A stretch of DNA of 64,000 bases. It comes from Neospora caninum Liverpool. Its lineage: Eukaryota > Apicomplexa > Conoidasida > Eucoccidiorida > Sarcocystidae. The notes beneath the pieces are model-generated. The model was given only the letters and a program-made list of their open reading frames with translations, was not told where the DNA came from and searched no databases. The stretch spans positions 3,475,797 to 3,539,796 of the forward strand of contig NC_018394.1 of NCBI RefSeq assembly GCF_000208865.1. Reading direction: 5' to 3'. The position numbers and the translations under genes were made by a program. Shown in pieces: positions 49,535 to 62,790 of the stretch. Each line of letters begins with the position of its first letter. The first letter of the stretch is position 1.

Positions 49535-52500
49535 CTACAAATCTGTCATATCCACAACCCCGCACACAATGAAGCTGTTCCACAACCCCCCTGTCGGTCG
49601 TCGCATTACCTCCCAAGCATTTTTGTTTTTCTGAATCTGCGCCACACAGACTTGAAGCAGGGAAGAACAACGGAAAGGGGAAGAGGAAGAGAGATGAGGA
49701 GACGTTTCTGTTCCAGGTGATCGACAGTTGTCTCCACAGACTTCGCAGAGGTCCCAGTGACACAGCCGCGCTTCGTCTGGTTCCTCTTTCTCTTCCCGTT
49801 TTCTGGACTCCCTTGGCTCTCCGGTCGTTGGTTCGTCCGCACCGAGTTGCTGTTCCGTCGAACTTCTACGCTCCTCGCTTGTCTCCGTCTCCCTTCTATC
49901 CCCTGCTCTGCCTTCTCCCTTTTCTCTCCTTCTCTGCTCGGCACTGTGCGCGACGGCGGTGCCTGCGGCTTCAACTGGGTCTTGGGTTCCTGCTTGATCG
50001 CCCACCCGGGACTTGTAGTTTGGAGGCAGACTGCCTCCCCTGCTGAGTCTGGGCCGCTGGCCTCCTGGCTCTTGTCCTTGGTCTCCACGTCCCTTTTCGC
50101 CGTCCAGCCAAACTCTGCGTGGGCGTGGGTCAAGCGGATGGACGGCTCCACCGCGTGACACAGGCGCACAGGAAAGAGACGAAGGCAAAGTCTGGCTTCT
50201 TTGTCGCGCCCGAGCTTCGTCATCAGAGTCCTCCTTTCTCGTCTTCGGGCCCCTAAAAAACGACGATAAGCTCCGCATGCATGCGTTGCCGCCTTTTGCG
50301 CCTCGTCGGGATTCCGGACTGCTAGGCTGGAGGGAAGCAGCAGGGTGATGGACTCCAAGGGTAGCGCGCCTTCGGCTCTCGCCGGCAGAAAGGCCTTCGA
50401 TCCCGGCGGGATCCCCTGCGCACGCCTTCGTCGCCTCTGGCAAACTTCTGTGGAGCCAAGAGACAGTGGATCCACGAAGCGCGCCCTGCGAGGAGACACA
50501 GGAGACAGCTGCGGCGGCAGAGGCCGACTGCGGCGGAAAAGCTTCACGGACCAACGCAGTCGAGAAAGGCTCTGTTGTTCCTCTTCGAGAGCGAGGACGA
50601 GACGGGAGAGACCGCTCGCGCGCTCGTCTTTTCCTTGCGTCCTCACTCTGCGCTTCGGACAGAAGGAGCGACGGCGCAGAGGAACCGGAAGCAGAAGACG
50701 CAGAGGAGGAAGAAGCGAAACTACAGGAACATGAAGCCGGTGGAGGCGGCGGAGGCTGAGGCAGGTGTGCATTCGAGAGAGACAACTGACGGGGGCAGCG
50801 GGTGCACAGGCGAGGAAGGGAGGCGGAGGAAGAGAAAGAGAGCGAGAAAAGTTCACTGTCTTTCGGTGTGGCGGTCTTCTTTCTCCCTTCGTGTGAGACG
50901 ACGGCCGAGAGGTTCCGGCGTTGAAACAAACGAGAGGACGAAGCTGGACGCGAAAGCGACGACTCCAGAGAGCCAGCGCCCAGAGCCTGGCGCTGAAGCA
51001 GGTTGCCGTGCTCGAGGTCGCGCGCAGCGAGGGCCAGCTCGGAGAAAAAATCCAAACACACTACCTGGAGAAGCAAGACAAGCGAGAGAACCCAACGCAG
51101 GCAAAGATGTCGACAGGTGGAGGCCTCACACCCGGAACGCGTGGAGGGCTGAGCGGTCGCCGGGGCGAGGGCGGCGTCTTTCGAGCGGGCGAAAAGGAAA
51201 CACGGTCGCCAGGAACGCGCAGGATGAACGACAGCACACGGGGCAGACCGGTGAGGACGGAAACGGAGAATGCGAAGACCCACACGCCCGCCAGAAAGAC
51301 AGCCCGTCGGCGCCTGTCCACGGGGCTGCCTGTCTCTCGATTTCTGCTCGTCCGCAGGGAGGCGCATCATGGCGAGCGAAAGCAGAAAGGAGGCAGCGTG
51401 CGCGAGACGCTTCTTCACTCGGCAAGAGTGAGTTGTCGACGCCCGCTGAGGGCGGGAAAAAAGGGACAGGGGACAGAGGACGCCGAGAAAAAGAGTGCGG
51501 CGAAACCGAGTGACTGGGAAGGTGAAAGAGGAACGCACCTGTAGGAAACCAGCTTGCGAGGAGAAGATTTGTCGCAGTTCTTGCGTTCGATCGCATAGCG
51601 GCGAGACAGCCATTCCGCACCTTTTTTCTTCGTCGCCTTGCCTGGTCGCAGCACGAAGGACAGAGCAGAGTCACGCGTGTTTCCGGGTGTCGCTCCGCCC
51701 CTTTCCCGTCCCTTCCGCCGCGCCTCGCTTCGATACCGCGTTTCTGTCACGCGAGAGGCCATAACGAAAGGCGAGTTGCCACGGTTTCTGCTGCGTGGAC
51801 CATGCTGTGGATGCCACGCCCGTGAGCCGTCGGCTGAGTCCAGTTACCTGTGGAACTCTTCAATAAGACAACACGAGAGGAAGAAGTGCAGATCGAACGT
51901 CTTGGTTGCGTGGCCAATGTCTGCCGCCTTCAGCAGCATCTTTAGTAGCATCGAGCGGTCCTCTTCGTTGTTGCTGCAACAGCGCGGGCCGGGAAGAAAC
52001 AGACGAGAGACACAAGAGGAGAGCCAAGACAGGAGACGGTGACAGGTCTGCGAGCGTGCGTAAAAGAGACAGACGCCACACGAGAAGGCGCGAGGCGCTG
52101 GAACTGCTGCCGTCGAAAGCTGCATCGGCAGGTTCGCGCGGTCCGCGTGTGGGTCGGGTGGGCCGTGGATGAAGGTGAACGAGCAAAGGCAGCAGGTGAG
52201 GGCGCGTGGCGGAGAGAACAGGGCGAAACTCCAGAGAAAACAGATCCACACCGGGGCGAGGAAGCGCGACAACTCGGAAGGCACCCGCGGGGCGGGAACG
52301 ACTGACGGTCAGAGAAGGAGCCACCAAAGCAGGAGGGCGGAACACAAGATGGAGCGGTCGGGGAGGAGTTGGCTCACAGAGAACAAGAGCGGGCAGGAAA
52401 CCTCGAAGAAGATCCCCAACAGAGCCCAAAGGAGCGGCGGTCGACGACACGCCGAAGGCTATGTCAGCAGCGAAGGGGACCTAAGATAGCAACGGGGATG

Positions 52501-53287
52501 GCGGGTCTTTGCGGTCGCTTGCGGGTGTCTCTTACACGATGTCGAGCCCGCCAGTCTGTCGCTTGACCTTGAAGAGAGCCAGGAGGGAGAAATGTTTAGT
52601 CATGTCCGTGTGGACAATGAGTTCGATCACTTCCTTGCGAAAGGCTCTATAAGAGTCCTCTCTTTCAATGCGGTCACACAGCGACGCTTCTCCTTCCGGT
52701 TCATCGCGTTCTTGGAGAACTTCGCCTTCGCCGCCACCCTCGAGCCCTTGCCCGTCTGCAGTCTCGCCCGTGCCTGTCTGGGCGGTTGCGTCTCCCCGCC
52801 GACTCGGCGCCGCCTCTTCGCGCTTGGTCGAGCTTCTCTTCCTCGCTCCCGCCGGCTTCGAGGCGTGGAGCGGTCTGGGAAGGAGGAGGTGGTGATGGTG
52901 GAGGAGGAAAAATGCGACAGAGGAATGGAACTGCTCGAGAACAGAGTTGTCGTTGTATGTCAGGGCGAGCAGGCTTCTCCGATTCATCTGAAACCAGAGA
53001 AGACGGTGGGTACACAAGCGACAGGGTTGTAAGTAATACCTGTCCATTTCAACCTTGCTCCCTCCACTTTCGCCAGAGGAATGCACTGACCCATTCACGT
53101 GCATCTGCAGTCAACTCTCTGCATAGGCACATACGCACGTCGCGCCGCACCTCGTTATATAAGGCGGCATCTGTATAAACATAATCGATCCCTAGATCGA
53201 TGCAAGGAGACGCGGGTACCGCCGAACCCGCCTGCTGCACCCGTATGCGCGTCCGCCTGCCGCCCGAGTAGATGGCCTTCAGCCACC

Positions 53288-53318
<31 letters not shown>

Positions 53319-53430
53319 AATATATATGTAAATATATATATATATATATGTAAATATATATGTAAATATATATATATATATATGTAAATATGTATGTAAA
53401 TATATATATATATATATTTAAATATATATG

Positions 53431-53468
<38 letters not shown>

Positions 53469-53553
53469 AATATATATGTAAATATATATATATATATATA
53501 TATATGTAAATATGTAAATATATGTAAATATATATATATATGTAAATATGTAT

Positions 53554-53586
<33 letters not shown>

Positions 53587-56500
53587 AATATATATGTAAA
53601 TATATATGTATATATATGTAAATATATATGTAAATATATATATATATGTAAATATATATGTAAATATATATATATATATATATATATGTAAATATATATG
53701 TAAATATATATGTAAATATATATGTAAATATATGTATAAATATATGTATAAATATACATATATATGTATCTGGATATCCAAGCGTATGTGTAAACATCCA
53801 TTGCGGGACTGAAGGACATCCACAGGCGAGAAAGGAAGCGTCGAGAAATGGTGGCTCTTGTGGCTGAACAAAGAGGGCGCAGATCAGTTCCGGCCGCTGG
53901 TCAGGTGGGGCCGCATGGAGAAAACGCGGATCCCTTAGTTTCCTGACAGTGCGGAAGTCGCAGAGTGCCAAGCATTTATATATATATATATATATATATA
54001 CATACGTGCATGCCTATATATGGTTGCACTTGCACATATGCGTATGCCAATGCGATATATATATATATATATATATGGGTATATCTTGGATGGATATAAT
54101 GGTTCGGACAGCAAACGCATCACCTGGGAGTCGCCGATTCAGGGCCGCGACAGAGGAACAGCTGAAGAAGGCGAGAAGTAAATCGGACACTGGAAAGGAG
54201 CACGCATACCTCGAAAGCGTTTGTCGTTCCAGGGTGTCCCACGTCATGAGCAAGGGCGGCAACCATTGACGCGGCTCTCTGCGTCGGAGACAAGAGACCC
54301 CACAGTGTTCCAGTTCCTTCTTCACAGTTTCTGTCGAGTCGTGCATGTCGAGCAAGAGGCTGTTTCTGGCGGTCCTCCGTCCCCGACCGTCCGCCTCCTC
54401 TGTCTCCGCTGCCGTCTTCTCGCAAGCAACTGCCTGGGCCGAACACCCCCAGTGGACGCGCAGGTGCCGACGAAGAGGCAGCGGGCGAAGACGAGGGAGA
54501 CGGCCGCCACCCTTTCCTAGGGGCGGGGATGCGGAGGAGACACCTGAGCATGTGCGCGACGTCTGCTGCATGCACCGAATTGTGGTAGGGGATCGTGGCA
54601 TGGTAACTCAGCGCGAGCGTCTCGAGGAAGGAGCAAACAGACGGGGAGGCAGGCGGAGAAGGCGCAGAAGGGACAGCGGTGCTTGGAGAGGACCGACGAA
54701 AATCGGGCTTCGCTGAGCGAGAAGGGACGGAGAGGTGGAAGAAAGACGAAATCGACGGCGAGCGACAGAGTAGGGTCGCACCGACCTAAAGAAGAGACAT
54801 GAAACCGCAGGAGACGCACAGCTGCGCGAGAGCAATGGAAGCGAGGATAGAGGACCGAGGAAAGGCGCCAACAAAAGACGAGCCGCCGGTCAAAGACACG
54901 CTGGGGATCGGAAGCGACGGACGAAACGGCGTCGCAGGGGAATGAGGTATCCAGGGCGACGCGAAGCGACGAAAGAGCGGAGGGCCAAGAGCACACATCG
55001 AAGCTGGACACAAAACAGAACAGAAGGGAATGCCAATTGCCCTCTGCTCCATTTAGTAGTGTCTCAGTTTTCAAACGTCGCTGCGGCTTTTGCTCGCGTC
55101 CTACCGTTGGCCTCACGAGTCGTCTTCTGTCGTTTGGTCTGATACTCCCTTCACCCTTTGCTTCGTGCGGCTCCGCGTGATTGCTCTCTTTTGCGGGTTT
55201 GGGTGCCTACCCTTTCTGTTGAAGCGACGCTTAGACCGCCCTCGGGGCAGCTCTTCCCTGACGCGCTGCAACTCACTTCCCACTAGCATTGCTCCCCCCC
55301 CCCCAAACCCCCCGTCGTCTGCAGGCTTCCAGTCCCTCCTTCTTTGCGTTGTGGCGACTCTGCGCCTCGATGTCACATTCTCTCTAGCCTCTCCTCTAAG
55401 CGTGGCTCTTTATACCCTCTTCCCCTGATTTTCACTACAATATGGCTGCGGCCTTGTTCGTTATTTTTTTATTGACGAGGTCCGCTCCGCCCGCCGATGC
55501 GCCTCTACGTCTCCTTGCGAGCGGCGTTTGCTGTCTACTCAAGACTTCCCGTTCGTGCAAGCGACAGCTAGTTCCTCTCTTACCGTCTGCAAGGCTCTTC
55601 CTTCTGTCCATTCGTGCAGCTGGAGGAGGTCCAGAGCCCAACAAGCGCCAATCCGTTCTCGCAACCGCTCGATTCTTTCTGTACTCGTCGGCAACGCCGC
55701 GTATCTCTCCTCAAGACGAGGTAGCAGTTTCGCGCTGCATATGCAAGAGCCAGGCGATGCTCATTGCTTCCGCTGTGCTTTCCTTTGCTTCTGTGTCTCC
55801 GCGTTTCTGCGCATCTATTATTTCACTGTCCACATACCTGTTCGCGTCTCTCTCCAGGGTCGCAGCGTCGGTCGCTCTCCGTGTTGCCTTCCGCCTGTTG
55901 CCTACCTCTGTCGGCGAGTTCTCCGCTTTCAGCCGTGCCATCCCAGCTTTCTCCCTCCCTCGCCTCTCGCCCGCTGTATCCTCATTTCCTGTCTCCTCAC
56001 TACCCGTCTCCTCTCCACCTGTCTTCTGGTCACCTGTCTCCTCGTCACCTGTCTCCTCACTACGCGTCTCCTCGTCACCTGTCTGCGCACCAGCTGCGTC
56101 CACTGTATCTGTTGCGCCGCTCTCTGTGCCTCCGTCCCCTGAAGAAAGGTGGGGGACGAGGCAGACACCTGACGCTGGCGCATTTGATGACCTCGTGTTG
56201 GGCAGTTTGAAGCGATACGGGTGTTCTTGTTTCGTCGCTGAGCGCACGCGATTACACCGGTTGGCCAGCTGTTGAAGCGGAAGATAGCTAGCAAATGCAG
56301 CGGAAATTTGTGCGCCAAGAGAGTGCACGCGATCGACAGAAGATTGTCGAAGTTTCCCTACGCTCTGCTGCCGGTGCCCTCCAGCCTCCGCTCCACGCCT
56401 TCGCCTCTGTCCAGCTGTCGCTTCATTCCCCCTTGGCCCGCATCGGCTCTGACTGACCAGGGGAGGCGCGGCGGAACGCATGGGGCGGCAAGGAGCAGAC

Positions 56501-59500
56501 GTAGGCGTAATGGCCTCAGCGCCGCTTCCACGGGTAGCGGGAAGTTCTCCTGTGGCACATCTTTCGTCCCTCACTTCTTCTCCGTCTTTGCCTGCCTCTG
56601 CTATGTCAGACCTCGCCGTACCCCACGCGAAAGACACGGCGCGGGACAGCCGGGCGGCGGCTGGCAATTGTTTGCCGGGCAAAACCAAGATATCCTGGTG
56701 CTTGCTTTCTCCGGGCCAAGGTAGCGAAGAGCGATAGCTGCTGCCTGTTCCGTCGTCTTCTTCGTCGCCAATGTAAAAGTACACCGGAGGAGCACCGTGG
56801 AGTTGGCCTTCTCCGTCTCTCTGCTCCTTCGTTCTGTCACGTGTCGATGTCCAGGCACGATGTGCTTCCTCGCTTGGCACGCTCTCCGACCCTGTGACTG
56901 CGGACAAACCGTGAACGGGAGAAGCGGCATCTGAGGCGGAAGCGACGCCCCGACCAAGGAGAACCCCGCTGCTCAGCGGCTCTTTGGAAGGCACAAGTTG
57001 GGGAGGACCGGATGAGATTCTTCTCTCCAGTTGTCTTCCTTTTTCGTCTGTTTCACTTCGGCTGTCCCGTGCCAAGCCGGTCGAGCCTTGCGTCTCTGCA
57101 TCTGGCGTGCCGCCTTCATTGTTCAGTTCTCCGTCAGCAGCACTCGGGTTCTTGTGTACGTCTTGCCCGCGCGCTTCCTTTCCCCTCCGAGTCGGCCCTT
57201 CGACTCCCGTGTCCTCTCTGCTTCCGCCTTCCTTGTCCGTCGCTTGCTCTCCGAGTCTCCGCGTCTCCTTGCCCACTGATTCCGCCTGGGTTTCCTTTCT
57301 CTCCACCTCGTGCATCTTCCCCCCTGACGCTTCTCCCTCTTTCCCTACGAAAAAGGGGTTGGCGCCTCCTTCTCTCTCAGTTTGCAGGAGGGAAGGCAAG
57401 ATGGAAATGGGAGCACGGAGCTCCTCCCTACGCATAGTCTGCGTACGACATTCGCTCTCTCTTCTCCTACGCTCCGCTTTGGATGTCTGCCCTGTCTTCG
57501 TCTTTCGGAGAGTCGCGTAGGCGTCCACCAGCACGTGAACATCTGTCCCGTGTGGGGTCACGCTGCCGGCTTGGCGGCCGTCAAACGGAGCCTTGAACGA
57601 CGACGCAGCTGCCTGGAAGGACGGCTGTCGATGGCCAGTCAATTCCGACCCCAGAAAGAGACGAAAGGCCGAGCACGTGGCGTTGCCTCCCCTCACGCGT
57701 TTCCGCCGCGCACGCGGCAACACAGAAACGGACTGGAGGGGAGCATTTGACGCCCACGCGAGACAGCCAGCGTGGCAGCCGGCGCTTTGCGCAGTCGCAG
57801 CGACGGCGGGGGAACCCGAGAGCGGATCCTCGTAGGCAGACAGAGACAGAGGATTGAGACACCGCGAAGCGTCAGCGCGGAGGCACTCAGGAGGAGCCGC
57901 AAAGCCCTGCCGGACTGCGACGGCGGCGAGAGACGGGCAACTGTGCGCCGGAGAGATGGGCGGGGAGGACGCACACGATGGTGGACGCGAGTCTTCGGGG
58001 AGAGAGGCCTGAAAGACGCGAAAGGGAAGGAATACGGTCAAGCGGATGGAGGGCGATTGCAAACACCGGAAGCTGTGACGAAGCGAAAACGCCGAGCGGA
58101 GGACCAGCAGTACGTACCACAATGCGCACACAGGCGGTGTACGGAAAGCGGAAACGGCAAGACGCACAAAGAAGGGGAACACAACATCGAGCAAGCACAA
58201 ACGGGCAAGGGGGAACTGCATGCAGTAGCGGAGTTCAGAGTTGCGCAGGCGGAAGAAACTGGGGGCAAGCAAAAAGAATGAGGAGCAACGAGTGCCCTTA
58301 ATGAAACGAGAGGCCATGCAGAATGGCGTGTGGAGGCGAGGACGATAGAAAGCATGACACGACACGCGTGTGTAGCGTCGCCACAACCGTTTTTCCGTTT
58401 CCAGCCTCGAGCTGCTTCCTCGGGCGTCACGTCTCTCCTTCGTCTTAGCCACTGGAGGTCTTCTGTCGAGGGCTTCAACTGCAGTGACCGGCGCAACGCC
58501 GCTGCTACGCGAGCGCCTGGATCATCTAGTTCCACAAGTTGGGCCACGGAACGTTGCCAGATATCGCTGGGTTTGTTCGCACTTCGCCCTATGTACGTTT
58601 TCCTGACTCTCTCCGTTCGGCCGTTTCCTGTCCCTCAAATTTCGTGTTTGCTATGTTAGAGGACCGCCGCTGCGCCGCTGCCTGTGACTGGGATGCATGC
58701 GCGAACCGTGGGCCCAAAGTGAAAAAACGATAAGGAACGGACAAGCAGTACAACGTGTCTACCTCTTTTCTCGTCCTTGACTTGTCTCACTCCTTTGCCT
58801 CTTGCGGCTTTGCGTATGTGTATTGTTCCCTGCTGAAGCTTTGAAATATGCTTATCTAAACACTCTCCTCATATGTTGCCTCGCTCTCTGCCTCTGAGTG
58901 CCCTTTTCCTGCCGTTCTGTTTCCTTTGCGAGCTTTTGTCTTCTTTTACGCTGGCCACCGTGATTGACGAGATTTCAAGCCGGTCCCTTCCGTACCCGCA
59001 GAATTGCATTGATGTCAACTTTGAGCAGCCCGCCGAGATCACCTAGTTGGCGTTTCACCTCCTCCACATCGTGCATAACCTGGTCCACCTCTGTACACAC
59101 CCACGCTCCCCATAGACTGGGCACAAGGCTGCTGTCATCTTCACGTATTTCCTCTTCGCCACTGCTGTGCGTTGCTGTTCGTTTCGCTCCTTCTGCTGCC
59201 CCGTCGCTGCTTCGCTTGCTCTGCGTGTGCTCTCCATGGTCCTGGACGCCCTCAGGGTCGTTGCCAAACTTTCGTTGCCAAGAAAGAAAGAAAGGAAGGA
59301 AACGAGAGGTCCTAGAGGCACCTGCCTCTTTGTCGCTCTCCTCGCCCTGCTCTCGCCCTGTGGCGGGTGTCTGCCCTATCCCCCACGGGCGCCCCTCGAT
59401 GTCATTGACTGTCCGGGCGGGTGTATCTTCAGCACGGCACAAACAACAGGCAAGACGGCACGTGAGAGGGAATGCCACCAAGGCGGAGGCCCGTATAGGG

Positions 59501-60862
59501 ACACCCGTGGACGGGAAGCGAAAAATGTGGAGAGTCTTTCCGAGACACAGTCAACCCGGACCTCTACGTATCTGTCTGGTCCCGGAAAAAGCCAAAACCG
59601 TTAGTGCTTGAAGCTGTACCAGGAACCACGAAGGTTAACGTGCAAAGCGACGAGCGGACGACTCACTGGATGCAAAGCAGACTGCCATTCTGGGGGCAGG
59701 AAACGCGCATGAACGCCCCAGAAGGCAAGGGAACACAGAACACGAACCAACGACGGTACGTACTTGTACTTTTCTTCTTTGCGACGTGGGCGGAAACGCC
59801 AGAGTAATGCTGGACAGTGGATGACAGGAGACGGGGAACACTTTGCGATGTGACCGAAGCGAGCGCGGTTTTGACGTTGCTCATCCGATCCAGCGAGGCC
59901 TCTAGGGCGTTCATGACGGACTCCAAGCCCGTCGGTGGAGTGGGTGGTGGAGGCAGCGAAGCCGCGGCCGCTAGTCGGGCTCGAAGGGCACCCACCGATG
60001 CCTGCGCCTGGATCATGCACCGGCACTGAAGGCGCAGCTGAAGCTCAAGCGCACGACGCCCTGAAGAGCGGCAGCAGAATCCGGAATGAAAACGGGGGAC
60101 AGGCAAAAAATGCCACCGTGTCGCTCGCTTCACTGGCCTCTCGCATTTTCGTGTTTGGCGTCGGAGGCTGAGTGTGTGTCTGTGTCTTACCCACGAGTGC
60201 AAGATAGGCAAGGAGCATAAGCAAGAGGCCGTTGATGATACTCGGACGAAGGCCGTCTGCGCCGCCCGTGAGAAGTGTCGCAGCTTGGAAGGAAGCGACT
60301 GCCACGAGGCATACCGGCCACAGGCATATGTCTCTGGACAGGGCAGACGCAGGATACCGCGCAGTCAATGAGGAACCAGGTACGGATTCTGAAGTATTTC
60401 GAAAGCGAGATCCGGAGCGAAAAAGGGAAACATAAAGACATCCACATACATACACCTCTTTGCAGATGTAGGAGGCAACTGTTACGCGGCGCGCGCGGCA
60501 CTTCAGGGCGCCAGCTGCACACACGCGCATCTGCAGACGGGCGCAGGCAGGACTGTGGCGGGTACATATAGGGGGAAACTACGCAAGCGCGTACGAAGAA
60601 AGCTAAAGGCAAAAAATAAGGCAGGCAAGCTAAAACAGGTTTCTCTATTCATACACAAATTCACGACTATATATGCTCGTGTACTTGCCTATATGCACTT
60701 GCAAGGAACACGAAAGAGTTCCATGAAGACTACGCGAGGCGAGTCTCTAAGGATGGCGAAGTGCTTCGGGGAAACGTTTTGAACACATACAGATTCATAT
60801 GTCTTCTGGGTGCAAGTTACACTTCCAAACTGACAGGAGAGAAGAAGGTCCACACGACCCAA

Positions 60863-60895
<33 letters not shown>

Positions 60896-62790
60896 TGTAT
60901 GTATGTATGTATGTATGTATGTACGTATGTATGTATGTATGTATGTACGTATGTATGTATATGTAAATGTATATGTATATATCTGATGAAGCTTCACTGG
61001 TTTTTTATTCTCATCGAGTCTTGTTACGGACCGGACTGGTATGAAGATAGCAACGGAGAAGAGGAGTGCCGTCAAAGCCATGAGGACGGGGCCATCCGAG
61101 AAGCTGTCTCGTCCCCATGTTTCTTGAGGCGAAAGGCCTAAGAGTGCTGCGACACGATAGTGGTCGCAGAGGAGAGGGAGGAGTAAGCTATAGAGGCATC
61201 CACTGATGCAGAGGCAGCTTTCGAGAAGAGGGAGAAAAGCGGAAACGTGCGAGAGAAGAAAGAGAAGAATGAACACCGAAACAAGGGTAAACGTTCCAAC
61301 AGTGTAGAGGAGATGTGGAGTATGCAGAAGCGGCGCAAACTGGGGTGTGGAGACACGAGTCATCATGAACTCGAGAATCAGCGAACAGACGGGGATGCTC
61401 ACAGTCCACCAGATATTCCTTTGTAATTGATGCTGAAAACAAACACAAAAAAGCAGACTAATGCAGCACAAAAGCTAAGCCCACGCGCGTTTTCCTGTGT
61501 ACAAAGAAGAGTACAAACAGAAATGGTTAGAGCAAAACGAGACACAGGGTGTCGTGGCCAAGGCGCACCTGACCAGCATGCTGTTGAGAACGCTTACACA
61601 TAGGCTTCTGAGGTCTGCCTCTCGTGAGTGGTGTGCATTCCTTACACGACTGGATTCGTTGCTTCAGGGTATCTGCCAGCTTATTACGTAGAGAAAAGAA
61701 CGTTGCACGCTTCTTGAGGGAGCACAGTACAGAGGCATACCTTATGGGAGATACTTCACACAGGCAGAGAATCTTCACGTAAAGATAAATCGGGCAGACA
61801 CCGTGTCTGCTGCTCTGTAGTGCAGCGCAGATAAAGATGAACTCGCATAGGACAGTGCTTTATTGGGATGTCCAAACACCTTTATGGAGTTTGTGAACTT
61901 TATGTCCGTATACCTCTTACGCAGTGAGAGCCACAGTGCTACATCTAGGCATAGGTGAGAAGATCTAGGTAACCACGTCTCCAGTTCTGGTGACTCCATT
62001 CATATTGGCCATAGATAGTTCTGCCGGCAAGGCGTAAACTACAGAACTTTTCGGCAGCTTCGGTCTCACGCGGATATACCTGAATTGTTGAAGCGAATTT
62101 TTCTTCGTCGTTTGGGTCCTCAAATCTCAACGGTACCGGCAGCATAACCCGCAGAATTTTTCGGAGTGGTCTATGCTTCCAGCAAGGCTCTTTCCTGCCT
62201 TCTCCTTGTTCTCTGTTTCCCTTTGTTTTGCTTTTCTTCCACTCTACGTCGGCCGAAGCTCTGGGTACTTCGGGAAACTTCACTGCTGAGTGTACCTCAC
62301 TTGGTTGCGTTTTCCAATAATATCTACTCTCAAAGTCCTTCGACCGCAGTTGTTTCTCAGTGTTTCCGGCAGCGAAGAAAAGCGAGCGCGTGTGAACCGA
62401 GGAAGGGCCAGGTACTTTGCCATTTGATAGCTCGTCCTCATTGGGTCGTTCTTGTTGGTAACTGTTGATGAAGAGCTGAGATTCGCTGTTTAATAGATAT
62501 TTAGTCCGCCCCCTCTCTCTCTCTCGTTCCGCCGCAGTGGCGTCATCTACAAAAGACTCAATGGGGCGTCTTGATGAAAACGACGTTGCTGTGTACTGGT
62601 TCGTGTCTACTTCAGTTTCATGAGATTCTTCTCTGTGCGGAACCACACTGAGGGGAAATGCGTTTCCTCCTTCCATGTCATTTGAAATGAAGCAACTAGC
62701 ACTTGCCTTGATCGCACGTGCACTTCCGTCCTTACTCCGGTCTGCTGCCGTAGTGCCGAAAATAGAATCAAAATAGCTTCCGTTCCTCAT
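49535..62790 (-). CDS. Six-transmembrane 3',5'-cyclic nucleotide phosphodiesterase
   Basis: Exons placed in phase: 62790-62080 (N-terminal cytosolic part, donor CAG|GTATAT); 61432-61032 (four membrane helices); 60333-60191 (two more helices); 60060-59764; 59426-58996; one near 58600-58350 with unsure borders; 58008-55838 (large Ser/Glu-rich linker); 55734-55584 ([18 protein letters not shown], start of the catalytic fold); 54620-54210 ([10 protein letters not shown] and [10 protein letters not shown]); 52987-52536 ([19 protein letters not shown]); 51973-51848 ([11 protein letters not shown]); 51641-51539 (GDEEKRCG...SSQAGF); and 51064-49535. A short exon between 55584 and 54620 is missing. 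The metal ligands (H in HAADV, HD in HDVGH, D in AADIGH) and the invariant Gln of SSQAGF are present, so the enzyme should hydrolyse cAMP and/or cGMP. The last exon carries a long insertion and may hide another intron. The start may lie upstream. Confidence 0.85.
53289..53768. repeat. 480-bp TA/TGTAAA satellite in a PDE intron
   Basis: Runs of TA alternate with TGTAAA in an irregular array that is almost free of G and C. It lies in the intron between the HDVGH exon (ending 54210) and the next catalytic exon (starting 52987). It makes artefactual Tyr/Ile open frames on the minus strand. Two further TA tracts follow near 53977 and 54055. Confidence 0.95.
55984..56090 (-). repeat. In-frame 15-base repeat coding acidic pentapeptides
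   Basis: Inside the large PDE linker exon, about seven 15-base units encode variants of Glu-Glu-Thr-Gly-Asp/Ser. The array keeps the reading frame, so length changes would alter only the linker length. Confidence 0.85.
60867..60963. repeat. (TATG)n microsatellite in a PDE intron
   Basis: About 23 TATG units, interrupted twice by TACG, lie in the intron between the two membrane-helix exons of the PDE. Confidence 0.95.

Noticed and set aside
53155..53971. Minus-strand open frames of 230-238 codons made largely of Tyr-Ile
   Set aside because: They are translations of the TA/TGTAAA satellite inside a PDE intron, not a protein.
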